Positions 27,574-37,240 are shown, counted from the first letter of the stretch. The stretch is DNA of 64,000 nucleotides from Acetobacterium sp. KB-1 (GCF_003260995.1 NZ_CP030040.1:2899176-2963175), one strand, 5' to 3'. A program made the numbers and translations. The notes: generated by a model not told the origin, from the sequence alone.

Positions 27574-27757
27574 TACTTATCAGCCGAATATATATATTTC
27601 TGAAGAAAGTTAAGACTAGCAAAATTTGAAAGGGTTTGCAAAAAATTTAACGGTAGAAATTTTTAAATTTATGTTATCATAAACAAGCGAAAAAGTTCAC
27701 GATAGGGATGATGTTACTTGATTGAAATAGTGATTAACGTTTGCATTATAAATCAGT

Positions 27758-27786
27758 TTGACACTACATCTTGTATGTGATAAAAT
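27758..27786 (+). promoter_or_regulatory. Promoter of the nrdDG riboswitch transcript
   Basis: TTGACA (27758-27763), 17 bases, TAAAAT (27781-27786), starting about 20 bases before the riboswitch aptamer. Confidence 0.75.
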
Positions 27787-27811
27787 ACAAACAACAAAAT
27801 AAGGAGATAAT

Positions 27812-27970
27812 GGTGCTGTGCCAACAGGTGCAGTTTGGGGGAAGCAGGTGTGAATCCTGCACGGTCCCGCCGCTGTAATGGTGAGATGTTAAAAGAAAAT
27901 AAACAGGTTAAGCTGTTTGTTTCTGAACGTTCAAACCGGAGTCAGATTACCCGCCGTTATTAAATGCACC
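27812..27970 (+). ncRNA. Cobalamin riboswitch upstream of nrdDG
   Basis: The conserved B12-box features are present in order: GGTGC closing strand (27812-27816), GGGGGAAGCAGGTGTGAAT, CCTGCACGGTCCCGCCGCTG, AACCGGAGTCAGATTACCCG, and the closing GCACC (27966-27970). It is followed by a small hairpin and a terminator, so adenosylcobalamin binding should stop transcription of the class III ribonucleotide reductase genes. The rest of the 590-base gap between the MarR and nrdD starts holds only the two promoters. Confidence 0.95.
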
Positions 27971-28011
27971 AGACTCTACGCGTGATAGAGGGTGTTCAAT
28001 GTATCATTATG

Positions 28012-28040
28012 CCTCTTGACCACGCCGTTGAGGGGTTTTT
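28012..28040 (+). terminator. Riboswitch expression-platform terminator
   Basis: Nine-base stem CCTCTTGAC with GTTGAGGGG (GU pairs included), loop CACGCC, then TTTTT. It is placed between the cobalamin aptamer and nrdD. Confidence 0.75.
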
Positions 28041-28090
28041 GCATGCCTAAAACAACAAAAAGACTAGCAGGAAAGAAGGAAACGACCAGA

Positions 28091-30451
28091 ATGATTACAA
28101 AAATTAGAAAAAGAGACGGACGAGAAGCCCCGTTTAACATTGAAAAAATTGCCAACGCTATTTTCAAGGCAGCCAGTGAAATCGGCGGCCAGAATTATCA
28201 GACGGCCATGGATCTGGCCGAGCGGGTTACCATTTATATTGAGCAGGAAATGAATACGAATGCGCCAACAGTGGAAGAAATTCAGGATGCGGTGGAAAAA
28301 ATCCTGATTGAAACCGGACACGCCAAAACGGCCAAGGAGTATATTCTATACCGGGCTGAACGAACCCGAATTCGGGAGATGGATACCCGGCTGATGAAAA
28401 TATATGAAGACCTGACCTTCAAGGACGCTAAGGATAATGATGTAAAACGAGAAAATGCCAATATTGACGGGGACACCGCTATGGGCACGATGCTGAAGTA
28501 CGGGTCAGAGGGCGCCAAGCAGTTTTATGAAATGTTTGTCTTGAATCCAGAGCATTCAGCCGCTCATAAAGCCGGTGAAATCCACATTCATGATATGGAC
28601 TTTCTAACCCTGACGACGACCTGCACTCAGATTGATTTGGAAAAGCTGTTTAAAAATGGTTTTTCTACTGGCCATGGACATCTGCGCGAACCCAATGATA
28701 TTCAAAGCTATTCGGCTCTGGCCTGCATTGCCATCCAGTCGAACCAGAATGATCAGCATGGCGGACAGAGCATTCCCAATTTTGACTATGCCATGGTTCC
28801 GGGGGTAAAAAAAACCTTTGTCCGGCTTTATCAGGAGAACCTTGCCAAGGCCTTAACCTTATTAACAGAGACAAAGAATGCCTTAGCAAAGGTTAAAGCC
28901 ATCGGCACGGACATCGAAAAGAAACTGGGGTTAAGACCCGAATTAAATCAACCCAAAGGTTATCAAGAAGCAGAAGCCCGGAGCCTGGCCCAATGGATTG
29001 TTGACGCCAATGTCATTAACCGGGTGCAAGGCTTTGCAATGGAAAATGCCGAGCGGGAAATCGACCGTAGTGTCTATCAGTCAATGGAAGCGTTTGTCCA
29101 TAACCTGAACACGATGCACAGCCGAGCCGGGGCCCAAATCCCCTTTAGTTCGATTAATTATGGTATGGATAGTTCTACCGAAGGGCGGTTGGTGATAAAA
29201 AACCTGTTGCTGGCTACTGAGGCTGGTCTGGGCAATGGGGAGACGCCGATCTTTCCGATTCATATTTTTAAGGTCAAAGAAGGGGTGAACTATAATCCCT
29301 GGGACCCCAATTATGATTTGTTCAAATTGGCCTGCCGGGTTAGTGCCAAGCGATTGTTTCCCAATTTCTCCTTTCTGGATGCACCCTACAACCTGAAGTA
29401 TTACAAAGAAGGTCAACCGGAAACAGAAATAGCCTATATGGGCTGCCGCACCCGGGTGATTGGAAATGTCCATGATACCAATCGGGAAATCACCTATGGC
29501 CGCGGGAATCTGAGCTTCACCACCATTAATTTGCCCCGTATTGCCTTAAATAGTCAAGGAGACAAAGAACTGTTTTTTATTGAGCTGGATAAAAAAATTG
29601 ATTTGGTTATTGATCAATTACTGGAACGATTTGAAATTCAGGCCCATAAAAAGGTCAAAAATTTTCCCTTTTTGATGGGACAGGGGGTTTGGATTGATTC
29701 CGATGATCTTACTGAAGAGATGGAAATCCGGGAAGTGCTCAAACATGGGACCCTGAGTATGGGCTTTATTGGACTGGCGGAATGCCTTGTCGTTTTAACC
29801 GGAAAGCACCATGGGCAAGCGCAAGAAGTCCAGGAACTGGGGCTGGCAATTGTGGGCCACATGCGAAAGCGAATGGATGAAACCAGCCAGCACTATCAGA
29901 TGAACTTTACCCTGCTGGGCACGCCGGCAGAAGGTACCGCCGGACGATTTGTCAAGCTGGATAAAACTATTTTTGGCGATATCCCGGGTGTAACCGACCG
30001 GGAATACTACACCAACTCTTTCCACATCCCGGTTTACTATGGAACCAGTGCTTACGACAAAATCAGACTGGAAGCACCTTATCATGAGCTTACCAATGCT
30101 GGGCACATTACCTATGTGGAAATGGATGGCGACCCGATGGATAATCTGGAGGCCTTTGAAAAGGTGGTCCGAGCGATGAAGGAAGCCGGTATTGGCTATG
30201 GTTCCATTAACCATCCGGTGGACCGGGATCCGGTTTGCGGCTATACTGGAATTATCGGGGATGTTTGCCCGAGTTGCGGTCGGTCAGAAGGAGAGCAGAA
30301 ATTTGAACGCATTCGCCGAATCACCGGTTATCTGGTGGGCACTCTGGACCGTTTTAACGATGCTAAAAAAGCGGAAGTTAGAGATCGGATCAAACATTTT
30401 AATGCTGCTGAGCAGATTGCTACTGGTGAAGCAATGGAGCAATTGCAATGA
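28091..30451 (+). CDS. nrdD: Anaerobic (class III) ribonucleoside-triphosphate reductase
   Basis: 786 residues from ATG 28091. This start matches the family's opening (KIRKRDGREAPFNIEKI) and has GAAGGAAA upstream; frames back to 27992 run through the riboswitch terminator and are leader. An ATP-cone allosteric domain (about 1-90) precedes the ten-stranded barrel. The C-terminal zinc site shows C716, C726 and C729, with Asp713 where some family members have a fourth Cys. The glycyl radical segment RITGYLVG places the radical at G746. The enzyme makes deoxyribonucleotides without oxygen, using formate as reductant in known members. It is controlled by a cobalamin riboswitch and overlaps nrdG by four bases. 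Confidence 0.96.
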   Translation: MITKIRKRDGREAPFNIEKIANAIFKAASEIGGQNYQTAMDLAERVTIYIEQEMNTNAPTVEEIQDAVEKILIETGHAKTAKEYILYRAERTRIREMDTRLMKIYEDLTFKDAKDNDVKRENANIDGDTAMGTMLKYGSEGAKQFYEMFVLNPEHSAAHKAGEIHIHDMDFLTLTTTCTQIDLEKLFKNGFSTGHGHLREPNDIQSYSALACIAIQSNQNDQHGGQSIPNFDYAMVPGVKKTFVRLYQENLAKALTLLTETKNALAKVKAIGTDIEKKLGLRPELNQPKGYQEAEARSLAQWIVDANVINRVQGFAMENAEREIDRSVYQSMEAFVHNLNTMHSRAGAQIPFSSINYGMDSSTEGRLVIKNLLLATEAGLGNGETPIFPIHIFKVKEGVNYNPWDPNYDLFKLACRVSAKRLFPNFSFLDAPYNLKYYKEGQPETEIAYMGCRTRVIGNVHDTNREITYGRGNLSFTTINLPRIALNSQGDKELFFIELDKKIDLVIDQLLERFEIQAHKKVKNFPFLMGQGVWIDSDDLTEEMEIREVLKHGTLSMGFIGLAECLVVLTGKHHGQAQEVQELGLAIVGHMRKRMDETSQHYQMNFTLLGTPAEGTAGRFVKLDKTIFGDIPGVTDREYYTNSFHIPVYYGTSAYDKIRLEAPYHELTNAGHITYVEMDGDPMDNLEAFEKVVRAMKEAGIGYGSINHPVDRDPVCGYTGIIGDVCPSCGRSEGEQKFERIRRITGYLVGTLDRFNDAKKAEVRDRIKHFNAAEQIATGEAMEQLQ

Positions 30452-30954
30452 GTAAAAAAGTAAGAATCGCCGGAGTGGTCAAAGAATCCATTGTCGATGG
30501 GCCAGGCATCCGCTTTGTGGTTTTTGCTCAGGGATGTCCGCACCAGTGTGAGGGTTGTCATAACCCGGCGACCCATGATTCTAACGGGGGTAACCTGGTG
30601 GACGTGGATGCTATCATCGATGAAATGAGAAAGAACCCGCTACTTGATGGCATTACCCTAAGTGGTGGCGAACCCTTTGAACAACCAGAGGCCTTTTGTG
30701 AATTGGCCAAACGATCAAAAGAACTGGGGTATCATGTGATGACTTATACCGGGTACACCTATGAAACCCTATTAGAGAAAAAAGATGCCAGACGGCTCCG
30801 CTTACTGGAAAACACCGATCTGCTGGTTGATGGAAAGTTTGAAGTAAAAAAGAAGAGCCTGATGCTTAAATTCAGAGGATCGAAAAACCAGCGGATCATT
30901 GATGTGAATAGGTCCCGTCGGGACAATAGACTGACGCTTAGTGAGATCAGCTAG
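30448..30954 (+). CDS. nrdG: Anaerobic ribonucleotide reductase activating protein
   Basis: 168 residues, radical SAM. The cluster motif CPHQCEGC is at about residues 30-37, preceded by VDGPGIRFVVFAQG; ITLSGGEPFEQ is the SAM-binding GGEP motif. NrdG cleaves S-adenosylmethionine to install the glycyl radical on NrdD. It starts at an ATGA overlap with nrdD, so the two are co-translated and share the riboswitch. A terminator follows the stop. Confidence 0.96.
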   Translation: MSKKVRIAGVVKESIVDGPGIRFVVFAQGCPHQCEGCHNPATHDSNGGNLVDVDAIIDEMRKNPLLDGITLSGGEPFEQPEAFCELAKRSKELGYHVMTYTGYTYETLLEKKDARRLRLLENTDLLVDGKFEVKKKSLMLKFRGSKNQRIIDVNRSRRDNRLTLSEIS

Positions 30955-30981
30955 AGATAAAGAATAATCAAAAACAATAAT

Positions 30982-31015
30982 AAAAGCAATCGCATTTTCA
31001 GCGGTTGCTTTTTGT
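30982..31015 (+). terminator. Terminator after nrdDG
   Basis: AAAAGCAATCGC (30982-30993) pairs with GCGGTTGCTTTT (31001-31012) with one GU, loop ATTTTCA, then T's. The roughly 260 remaining bases before the symporter gene are AT-rich with a short direct repeat CGATTG; I see no other element there. Confidence 0.85.
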
Positions 31016-31277
31016 TTAGTGGGCAATCACAAAAGCGGCAAAGAGAGCAGATATGAATACCCAAGACAGTTAAAGCGTATCCACGTTAGTGGTCATTTTT
31101 AACAAAATAGGCTCAAAGTCATAAACAGCATTTGTTCAATAAAAAAAATAGTAGTGGAAAAAAATATTAAAACGGTTAAAATAGTAAAGGTGCGGATTAA
31201 TTTGGAATCGATTGTAAAACGATTGAGGAAAAATTTGGATGAAATAAATTAAAACAGAAACAAGTGGAGGAAATGGT

Positions 31278-32630
31278 GTGAATAAACGCAGTGAGTTTTC
31301 AAGTAAAATCGGGTTTGTATTGGCAGCGGCCGGATCGGCAGTGGGGCTGGGAAATATCTGGCGATTTCCCTATTTAGCGGCTAAATATGGTGGAGGACTC
31401 TTTCTGGTAATTTACCTGATTTTTGTGGTAACTCTGGGGTTTGCAATTATGACAGCAGAATTGGCGATTGGTCGAAAAACTCAGCTTAGCCCCATGGGAG
31501 CCTATCGAGCACTCGATAAACGGTTTAGTTTCGTGGGGATTATTGCCTCATTGGTAGCGTTTCTGATTTTTCCCTATTACAGTGTAATCGGGGGATGGGT
31601 AATCAAATATTTTGCCGTTTTTGTAACCGGGGGTGGCATGGCAACAACCGGTGCCGATTATTTTTCGAACTATATCGCAAAACCCTTTGAACCGATTATC
31701 TGGCAATCAATTTTTGTTCTGGCGACCACCTTCGTGGTGATCAGAGGAGTTAAGGATGGTATTGAGAAAGCCAGTAAGATATTAATGCCGATACTGATTG
31801 TAATGTCAGTTTTTTTGTCGGTCTATTCGATTATGCAGCCTGGGGCCATGGACGGGGTATGGTACTTTCTTTACCCGGATTTGGCAAACTTCAGCTTTCA
31901 GGCCGTTTTAGCGGCCATGGGACAGATGTTTTACTCATTATCGCTGGCGATGGGAATTATGGTCACCTATGGTTCATACCTCAGTAAAAAAGAAGACCTG
32001 GAAGTTTCGGTTAAGCAAATCGAAATGTTTGATGCAGGTATTGCCATATTGGCCGGATTTATGATCATTCCAGCAGTTTTTGCTTTTTCAGGAGGAGATC
32101 CCGCAGCCCTTAGCAAGGGACCAGGCTTGATGTTTGTCACGCTGCCCAAGGTGTTTGAAACCATGGGTTTTGGAAATGTAATGGGTGGCGTCTTCTTTTT
32201 ATTGGTGTTGTTTGCCGCGCTGACATCTTCCATTTCGCTGATGGAAGCGGTAGTAGCAAGTGCCTGTGATCAGTTTAAGTGGGAACGTAAGAAGGGCGTG
32301 CTTATCGTTGCGGTGCTGGCAGTTCTGATTGGGATACCATCTTCATTGGGACAAGGGGTATGGAGTGAGGTGCTTATTTTTGGGTTCAACTTTCTGGATT
32401 TCTTTGATTTTATCACGAACTCTATTCTCATGCCGATTGGTGCCTTTTTCACCTGCATCCTTGTTGGGCATGTTCTGGAAACAAAGATCATCACCGATGA
32501 AGTCAAGTTGTCTTCACCTTTTAAACGCGAAAAGCTCTTTATCATCATGGTCAAATACATTGCACCGCTATGTATTATTGGTATTTTGATCAGCTCAATC
32601 TTAGAGGCGATGGGTGTGATTAAATATTGA
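31278..32630 (+). CDS. Sodium:neurotransmitter symporter-family (NSS) transporter
   Basis: 450 residues with a GTG start behind GGAGG. The first helix carries the signature AAAGSAVGLGNIWRFPYLAAKYGGG, which contains the unwound sodium- and substrate-binding region of LeuT-like carriers. Eleven or twelve hydrophobic helices follow. Bacterial NSS carriers import amino acids with sodium; the exact amino acid cannot be read from sequence. Sodium coupling would suit an organism with a sodium gradient. Stands alone. Confidence 0.92.
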   Translation: MNKRSEFSSKIGFVLAAAGSAVGLGNIWRFPYLAAKYGGGLFLVIYLIFVVTLGFAIMTAELAIGRKTQLSPMGAYRALDKRFSFVGIIASLVAFLIFPYYSVIGGWVIKYFAVFVTGGGMATTGADYFSNYIAKPFEPIIWQSIFVLATTFVVIRGVKDGIEKASKILMPILIVMSVFLSVYSIMQPGAMDGVWYFLYPDLANFSFQAVLAAMGQMFYSLSLAMGIMVTYGSYLSKKEDLEVSVKQIEMFDAGIAILAGFMIIPAVFAFSGGDPAALSKGPGLMFVTLPKVFETMGFGNVMGGVFFLLVLFAALTSSISLMEAVVASACDQFKWERKKGVLIVAVLAVLIGIPSSLGQGVWSEVLIFGFNFLDFFDFITNSILMPIGAFFTCILVGHVLETKIITDEVKLSSPFKREKLFIIMVKYIAPLCIIGILISSILEAMGVIKY

Positions 32631-32781
32631 TGTGGTAAATGAACAGCATAAACAAAACGTCCCCGTGTCATGTGCAAATGTCAACCGCCTTTATCGTGGC
32701 GTGATTAAACGAAGTTGTTAAGTATCTATTTTTAAGGCGAAAATTATTTGTCATGGATTTGCTATGTTGAGCGTTTAAACA

Positions 32782-32810
32782 TTTACTATTGTTGCAAAAG
32801 CAGATATAAT
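32782..32810 (+). promoter_or_regulatory. Promoter of the Ntn amidase gene
   Basis: TTTACT (32782-32787), 17 bases, TATAAT (32805-32810), about 30 bases before the start codon. Confidence 0.6.
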
Positions 32811-32840
32811 AATTAAAAAGTAGAAAGAAGGTAATTCTTA

Positions 32841-33824
32841 ATGTGTACGAGCCTCACCTTAATGACCACAAATCAGATTAATACGCTTGCCAGAACCATG
32901 GATTTCGCTTTTTTATTAGACCCTGAGCTGATTTTCCTGCCAAGGAAGTTTTCGTTAGTGTCTGAGGTGGATCAAACAGTAAGATCAGTCAAATATGCGA
33001 TGATGGGAATCGGTCGAAATTTAGGCACCTATCTTTTTGCCGATGGCCTTAATGAAGCGGGTCTATCCTGTGCCAGTTTATACTTTCCAGGCTATGCGGA
33101 GTACAACGATTCTGTCATCCCTAAGAAAACCAACCTTGCTCCTCATGAAATCGTTGGATGGTTGTTAACCAATTTTTCGACACTTGAAGAAGTGAAAGCG
33201 GCAATTCCCCAGTTAAATATCGTTAGTACGCCGCTTAAGCTTATGAATGTAATTACCCCACTGCACTGGATAATTACTGATAAGAAAGGGAATACGTTGG
33301 TGATTGAACCAACGAAGGATGGTATCATCATCTATGAAAATCCTCTGGGGGTGATGACGAACAGTCCTGACTTCAATTGGCACTTAACGAACATTCGCAA
33401 TTATATTGGCGTTTCGCCAAATAAAACAGGACCAATTCAGTTAAATGGTATGACATTCAATCCCTTTGGCGGGGGTTCGGGAACCTTTGGCTTGCCCGGA
33501 GATTACACACCGCCTTCCCGATTTTTGCGGGCATTGTTTGGAAGAGAAGCCATTAATCCTATTGAAACGGAAGAAGAGTGCATTAACGCCGCCTTTCATA
33601 TTTTGGCATCAGTTGATATACCCAAAGGAAGTGTTATCACCGATGAGGGAATCGATTTTACCCAATATACCGCTTGTATGGTTTGCAATACGGGTTCCTA
33701 TTACTTTAAAACTTACGATAACAACCAGATCGCCCGGGCTTGCCTTTTTAATGAAGATTTTGAAGCCGCGCAACCAAGGGTCTGGGGTATTACAAAGAAA
33801 CAGCAATACCATCAATTGAACTAA
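32841..33824 (+). CDS. Linear amide C-N hydrolase (choloylglycine hydrolase / penicillin V acylase family)
   Basis: 327 residues. The protein starts MCTSLTL, so Cys2 becomes the N-terminal nucleophile once Met is removed, as in all Ntn hydrolases of this family. ARTMDF (about 19-24) and NEAGLSCASLYFP, plus a late NTGSYYFKTYDN, are family positions. Substrates in the family include bile-salt conjugates, penicillin V and N-acyl homoserine lactones. No signal peptide is visible, so it should be cytoplasmic. Which amide it cleaves is unknown; bile-salt hydrolase activity should not be assumed in a free-living anaerobe. Confidence 0.88.
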   Translation: MCTSLTLMTTNQINTLARTMDFAFLLDPELIFLPRKFSLVSEVDQTVRSVKYAMMGIGRNLGTYLFADGLNEAGLSCASLYFPGYAEYNDSVIPKKTNLAPHEIVGWLLTNFSTLEEVKAAIPQLNIVSTPLKLMNVITPLHWIITDKKGNTLVIEPTKDGIIIYENPLGVMTNSPDFNWHLTNIRNYIGVSPNKTGPIQLNGMTFNPFGGGSGTFGLPGDYTPPSRFLRALFGREAINPIETEEECINAAFHILASVDIPKGSVITDEGIDFTQYTACMVCNTGSYYFKTYDNNQIARACLFNEDFEAAQPRVWGITKKQQYHQLN

Positions 33825-33920
33825 AAAACAAACGGTTATGACAAGGATAAACAATGGTGACACGGATAGGATGCTGTTCGTTAGTGTTTTAAGCATGTTG
33901 AGATAGAAAAGGAAGAAAAA

Positions 33921-34382
33921 ATGGAAAAGGGCTTTTGTTATCAAACCCCATTGGGGAAAATTGTTCTGATTGAGAATGGTAGTGCCGTTACTCGGCTAAT
34001 TTTTAGCGAGGTATTGCCAGAAGGCGTTAATTGCACGGAAACACCCTTGCTCAAAAAAGCGGTTTTGGAACTCCAGGAATATTTCGCCGGGACGCGTAAG
34101 CGTTTCGATCTGCCCCTTTCTCCTCAAGGCACCGACTTTCAGCAAAAGGTCTGGAAAGCCCTCCAGGATATTCCCTATGGGGCGGTCGTCAGCTACAAAG
34201 ACATCGCCTTGGCCATCGGTAACGAGAAAGCCTGCCGGGCAGTGGGCGGCGCCAATAACAAAAACCCCATCTCCATTATTATTCCCTGTCACCGAGTAAT
34301 TGGTGCCGATGGAAGTCTGGTGGGGTATGGCGGTGGGCTGGAAATAAAAAGGCGGTTGCTGGCATTGGAAAAACAAAAATAA
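33921..34382 (+). CDS. ogt: Methylated-DNA-[protein]-cysteine S-methyltransferase
   Basis: 153 residues. The active-site motif PCHRVIG with the acceptor Cys is near residue 121. It is preceded by the helix-turn-helix region IPYGAVVSYKDIA and AVGGANNKNP, and followed by GYGGGLEIKRRLLALE. The enzyme removes O6-methyl (or alkyl) groups from guanine in DNA by a suicidal transfer to itself. Normal length for Ogt. Lone gene with an AAAGGAAG site. Confidence 0.95.
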   Translation: MEKGFCYQTPLGKIVLIENGSAVTRLIFSEVLPEGVNCTETPLLKKAVLELQEYFAGTRKRFDLPLSPQGTDFQQKVWKALQDIPYGAVVSYKDIALAIGNEKACRAVGGANNKNPISIIIPCHRVIGADGSLVGYGGGLEIKRRLLALEKQK

Positions 34383-34506
34383 CGCAATTTTAAAGTGCTT
34401 TTAACAGAGTTATTCTTGTAGTTTATTGCAATTTGATATAAATTCACGTCTAAGCAGATTTATTTGCAGATGATTTATAGCAATAAAACAACGGAGGATG
34501 ATCATT

Positions 34507-35757
34507 TTGAAATTAAGCAAAGAAGAATTTTCGTGGATTTTGGTCGATTGTGGGAACTCCGCCTATTCAATGGCGGTAACGACGGCTTTACTTCCAATTG
34601 TATTTGGAATGTTTGAAAATGTTCAAAGCAGTATGGACCTGGGGTATTTTAATTCGATTGCCAGTATCTTAGTTGCGGTACTTAGCCCAATTTTGGGTAC
34701 CATTGCCGATTATAAGGACAAGAAGAAGCGTTTTTTTGTATTCTTTACGTTGCTGGGGATTTTTGCAACGGCCGCTCTTGCCTTTGTGCCACCTTCAAGT
34801 GGACAGTGGCAGGTGCTGATTTTTTTCTTTGTTTTGTCGGCTATTGGTTTTTCCGGTGCGAATATCTTTTATGATGCCTTTATCGTGGACGTTACCAGCA
34901 ATGAACGGATGGATCGGGTTTCTTCAGTAGGTTTTGCTTTTGGCTATATCGCCAGTGTGATTCCGTTTGGCATCAGCCTGGCACTAATCCTTCTGCTGGG
35001 CATGGACCAGGCGATTGGCTATCAGATCGGGTTTATCGTCACGGCACTTTGGTGGGGACTGTTTACTATCCCGATGATTAGAGATGTAAAGCAACGGCAT
35101 TATATTGAACCTGAACCCCGGCCAATCGTCAATAGTTTTAAGCGGCTAGCGAATACTTTTAAGAATATCCGAAATCATAAAACGGTTTTTATCTTTTTGG
35201 CAGCATATTTTTTTTATATCGATGGGGTCGATACGATCATCAAAATGGTAGTGCCTTATGCTACTGCAATCCTCGGGAAGGATTCACTAGATACCGTCAC
35301 GTTACTGGGAATCCTGCTGATTATCCAGATTATTGCCTTCCCCTGTGCGATTCTTTATGGTAACCTGGCCAAACGATTTTCAACCAGCACCATGATCATT
35401 GTTGGTATTATGACCTATATTGTGGCCTGTATCGCGGCCATTTTTATCACTTCGATCGGACATGTCTTTATTCTCGGGGCGATGATTGGTTCCGCTCAGG
35501 GCGGCATTCAGGCCTTGAGCCGGTCTTATTATGCCAAGATTGTTCCCAAGGAAAAATCCAATGAATTTTTCGGCTTCTATAATATTTTTGGTAAATTTTC
35601 AGCCATTGTGGGACCGGCGATCATGGCACTGACAACAACGCTGACCGGCAACGCCCGACTGAGTATACTGGGAATTATCCCTTTGTTTGTGATCGGATTT
35701 ATTATTTTTATAACCTTGCCAAGAGACCCACAGCAAGGTTATAACGTCATGGAGTGA
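34507..35757 (+). CDS. MFS transporter of the UMF1/Atg22-like family
   Basis: 416 residues from the TTG at 34507. GGAGG (34493-34497) is nine bases away from it, whereas ATG 34498 directly abuts the site. The opening WILVDCGNSAYSMAVTTALLPIVF and the later SAQGGIQALSRSYYAKIVPKEKSNEFFGFY are characteristic of the UMF1 group, related to the vacuolar amino acid effluxer Atg22. Twelve membrane helices are expected. The stop codon overlaps the region where the phosphodiesterase gene begins, so the two are one operon. Substrate unknown. Confidence 0.87.
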   Translation: MKLSKEEFSWILVDCGNSAYSMAVTTALLPIVFGMFENVQSSMDLGYFNSIASILVAVLSPILGTIADYKDKKKRFFVFFTLLGIFATAALAFVPPSSGQWQVLIFFFVLSAIGFSGANIFYDAFIVDVTSNERMDRVSSVGFAFGYIASVIPFGISLALILLLGMDQAIGYQIGFIVTALWWGLFTIPMIRDVKQRHYIEPEPRPIVNSFKRLANTFKNIRNHKTVFIFLAAYFFYIDGVDTIIKMVVPYATAILGKDSLDTVTLLGILLIIQIIAFPCAILYGNLAKRFSTSTMIIVGIMTYIVACIAAIFITSIGHVFILGAMIGSAQGGIQALSRSYYAKIVPKEKSNEFFGFYNIFGKFSAIVGPAIMALTTTLTGNARLSILGIIPLFVIGFIIFITLPRDPQQGYNVME

Positions 35758-35765
35758 ATTTAAAG

Positions 35766-37079
35766 ATGGGCCCAGGAAAATCAAACTATTTAATGGTCAT
35801 CTCTTACGATGCCTTTTCACAGGATAACTGGGAACAAGCAAGCAGGCTTCCCAATTTATCAAAACTGATCAAAGACGGTGCTTATAGTACTCAATTAAAA
35901 AGTGTTTATCCGACCCTGACCTATGTCGTTCATACGACCATGGTAACCGGAGTCTATCCCGACAAACACGGAATCTATCATAATAATCCTTTTCAGCCAT
36001 TTGAAAAGGAAGCGGAGCAGCGCTGGTTTTGGTATAAAAATGAAATCAAGGTGCCGGCGATTTATGATTGCTTAAAAAAGCATCATCTTAAATCAGCCGG
36101 AATCCTTTGGCCGGTGACGGGTAGAACGGCCATTGATTATAACTTGCCCGAGATCCGGGCCATTAAAAAGGAAAACCAGGTGCTGAAAATTTTAAGAAAC
36201 GGCAGTCCACTTTATTGCCTCGACCTGGAAAAGAAATTTGGACGCTTTAGAAAAGGCTTCAAACAACCATATCTGGATGATTTTACAACCCTGTGCGCGG
36301 TGGATACGATTAAAAAAAAGAAACCCAATTTACTGCTAATGCACCTCATTGACCTGGATGACGCAAAGCATCAGCATGGTACCGACAGTCCGGAAGTAAA
36401 AGAAGCCATCATCCGGATGGATAAAAGGTTGGGCGATCTCATTCAGGCAGTCGAAGAAGCGGGGATCAAAGAGAATACGACCTTTCTTGTGCTGGGGGAT
36501 CATGGACAGATTAATGTCCACTATAAGATAAAGCTCAATGCCTTATTAAAAGAAAAAGGCCTTATTTTTGAAGAAAACAAAAAAATGCAATGGCGGGCCT
36601 ATATCCAGGGGGCTGGGGGCGCAGCTTATCTGCATTTGCGCAAAAATGACAGCGAAGCCGAGAAAATGGCAGTCGCGATTCTAAATCAGGCCATCTGCGA
36701 GGACTGTTTTGGAATTGAAAAACTATATAACCGAAAGGAACTGGGTCAGTATCATGCCGAGGACTCCGTTTCTTATATGCTGGAAGCGAAAATCGGCTAC
36801 TGTTTTGAGGACGATCTGGAAGGCCCGGTTATTGAGGCGATGGACGCATCAAAAGACGAGCAGGCAACCCATGGTTATTTACCAGATAAGCCCGATCAAC
36901 AGGGTTACCGGTGCGTTTTCGTGGCCTCCGGCGCACGGATAAAAAGTAACTTTCAGTTAGGTGAAATTCAAATGGTCGATATCGCACCAACAATGGCAAG
37001 GAGTCTGGGGATTGATTTTTTTAAGGGTGATGGCCGACCATTAAATGAGATTTTTCAGGATCAAGAATCCGGGTTCTGA
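35766..37079 (+). CDS. Type I phosphodiesterase / nucleotide pyrophosphatase-like protein
   Basis: 437 residues from ATG 35766 (GGAG at 35751-35754); GTG 35754 is an in-frame alternative. An alkaline-phosphatase superfamily enzyme with two-metal ligands visible: SYDAF, PTLTYVVHTTMVTG with the Thr nucleophile, LIDLDDAKHQHG, VLGDHGQ and ATHGYLP. Members cleave phosphodiester or pyrophosphate bonds in nucleotides or lipid head groups. No signal peptide is seen, unusual since many relatives are extracytoplasmic. Coupled to an Atg22-like carrier, suggesting import or export of the substrate or product. A terminator follows. Confidence 0.87.
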   Translation: MGPGKSNYLMVISYDAFSQDNWEQASRLPNLSKLIKDGAYSTQLKSVYPTLTYVVHTTMVTGVYPDKHGIYHNNPFQPFEKEAEQRWFWYKNEIKVPAIYDCLKKHHLKSAGILWPVTGRTAIDYNLPEIRAIKKENQVLKILRNGSPLYCLDLEKKFGRFRKGFKQPYLDDFTTLCAVDTIKKKKPNLLLMHLIDLDDAKHQHGTDSPEVKEAIIRMDKRLGDLIQAVEEAGIKENTTFLVLGDHGQINVHYKIKLNALLKEKGLIFEENKKMQWRAYIQGAGGAAYLHLRKNDSEAEKMAVAILNQAICEDCFGIEKLYNRKELGQYHAEDSVSYMLEAKIGYCFEDDLEGPVIEAMDASKDEQATHGYLPDKPDQQGYRCVFVASGARIKSNFQLGEIQMVDIAPTMARSLGIDFFKGDGRPLNEIFQDQESGF

Positions 37080-37106
37080 AGCGTTCCGATATCACATCGG
37101 TATCAT

Positions 37107-37143
37107 AAAAAAGCAACCGCCGAATCATGGGGTTGCTTTTTTG
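37107..37143 (+). terminator. Terminator after the phosphodiesterase gene
   Basis: A6-GCAACC (37107-37118) pairs with GGTTGC-T6 (37131-37142) around a 12-base loop. Confidence 0.88.
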
Positions 37144-37240
37144 TTTGTCGAATGCAAAAAATCAGATGAATTTTCTTAAAAAAAAGCTTACAATAATAAA
37201 AGTGTAGCAAATAAGCAAAAAAATAGAGGGGAGGTAGAAC

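Noticed and set aside
34498-34506. ATG 34498 as start of the UMF1-type transporter
   Set aside because: It directly abuts the GGAGG sequence, leaving no spacing; TTG 34507 has correct spacing and starts the family-like MKLSKEEFSW.
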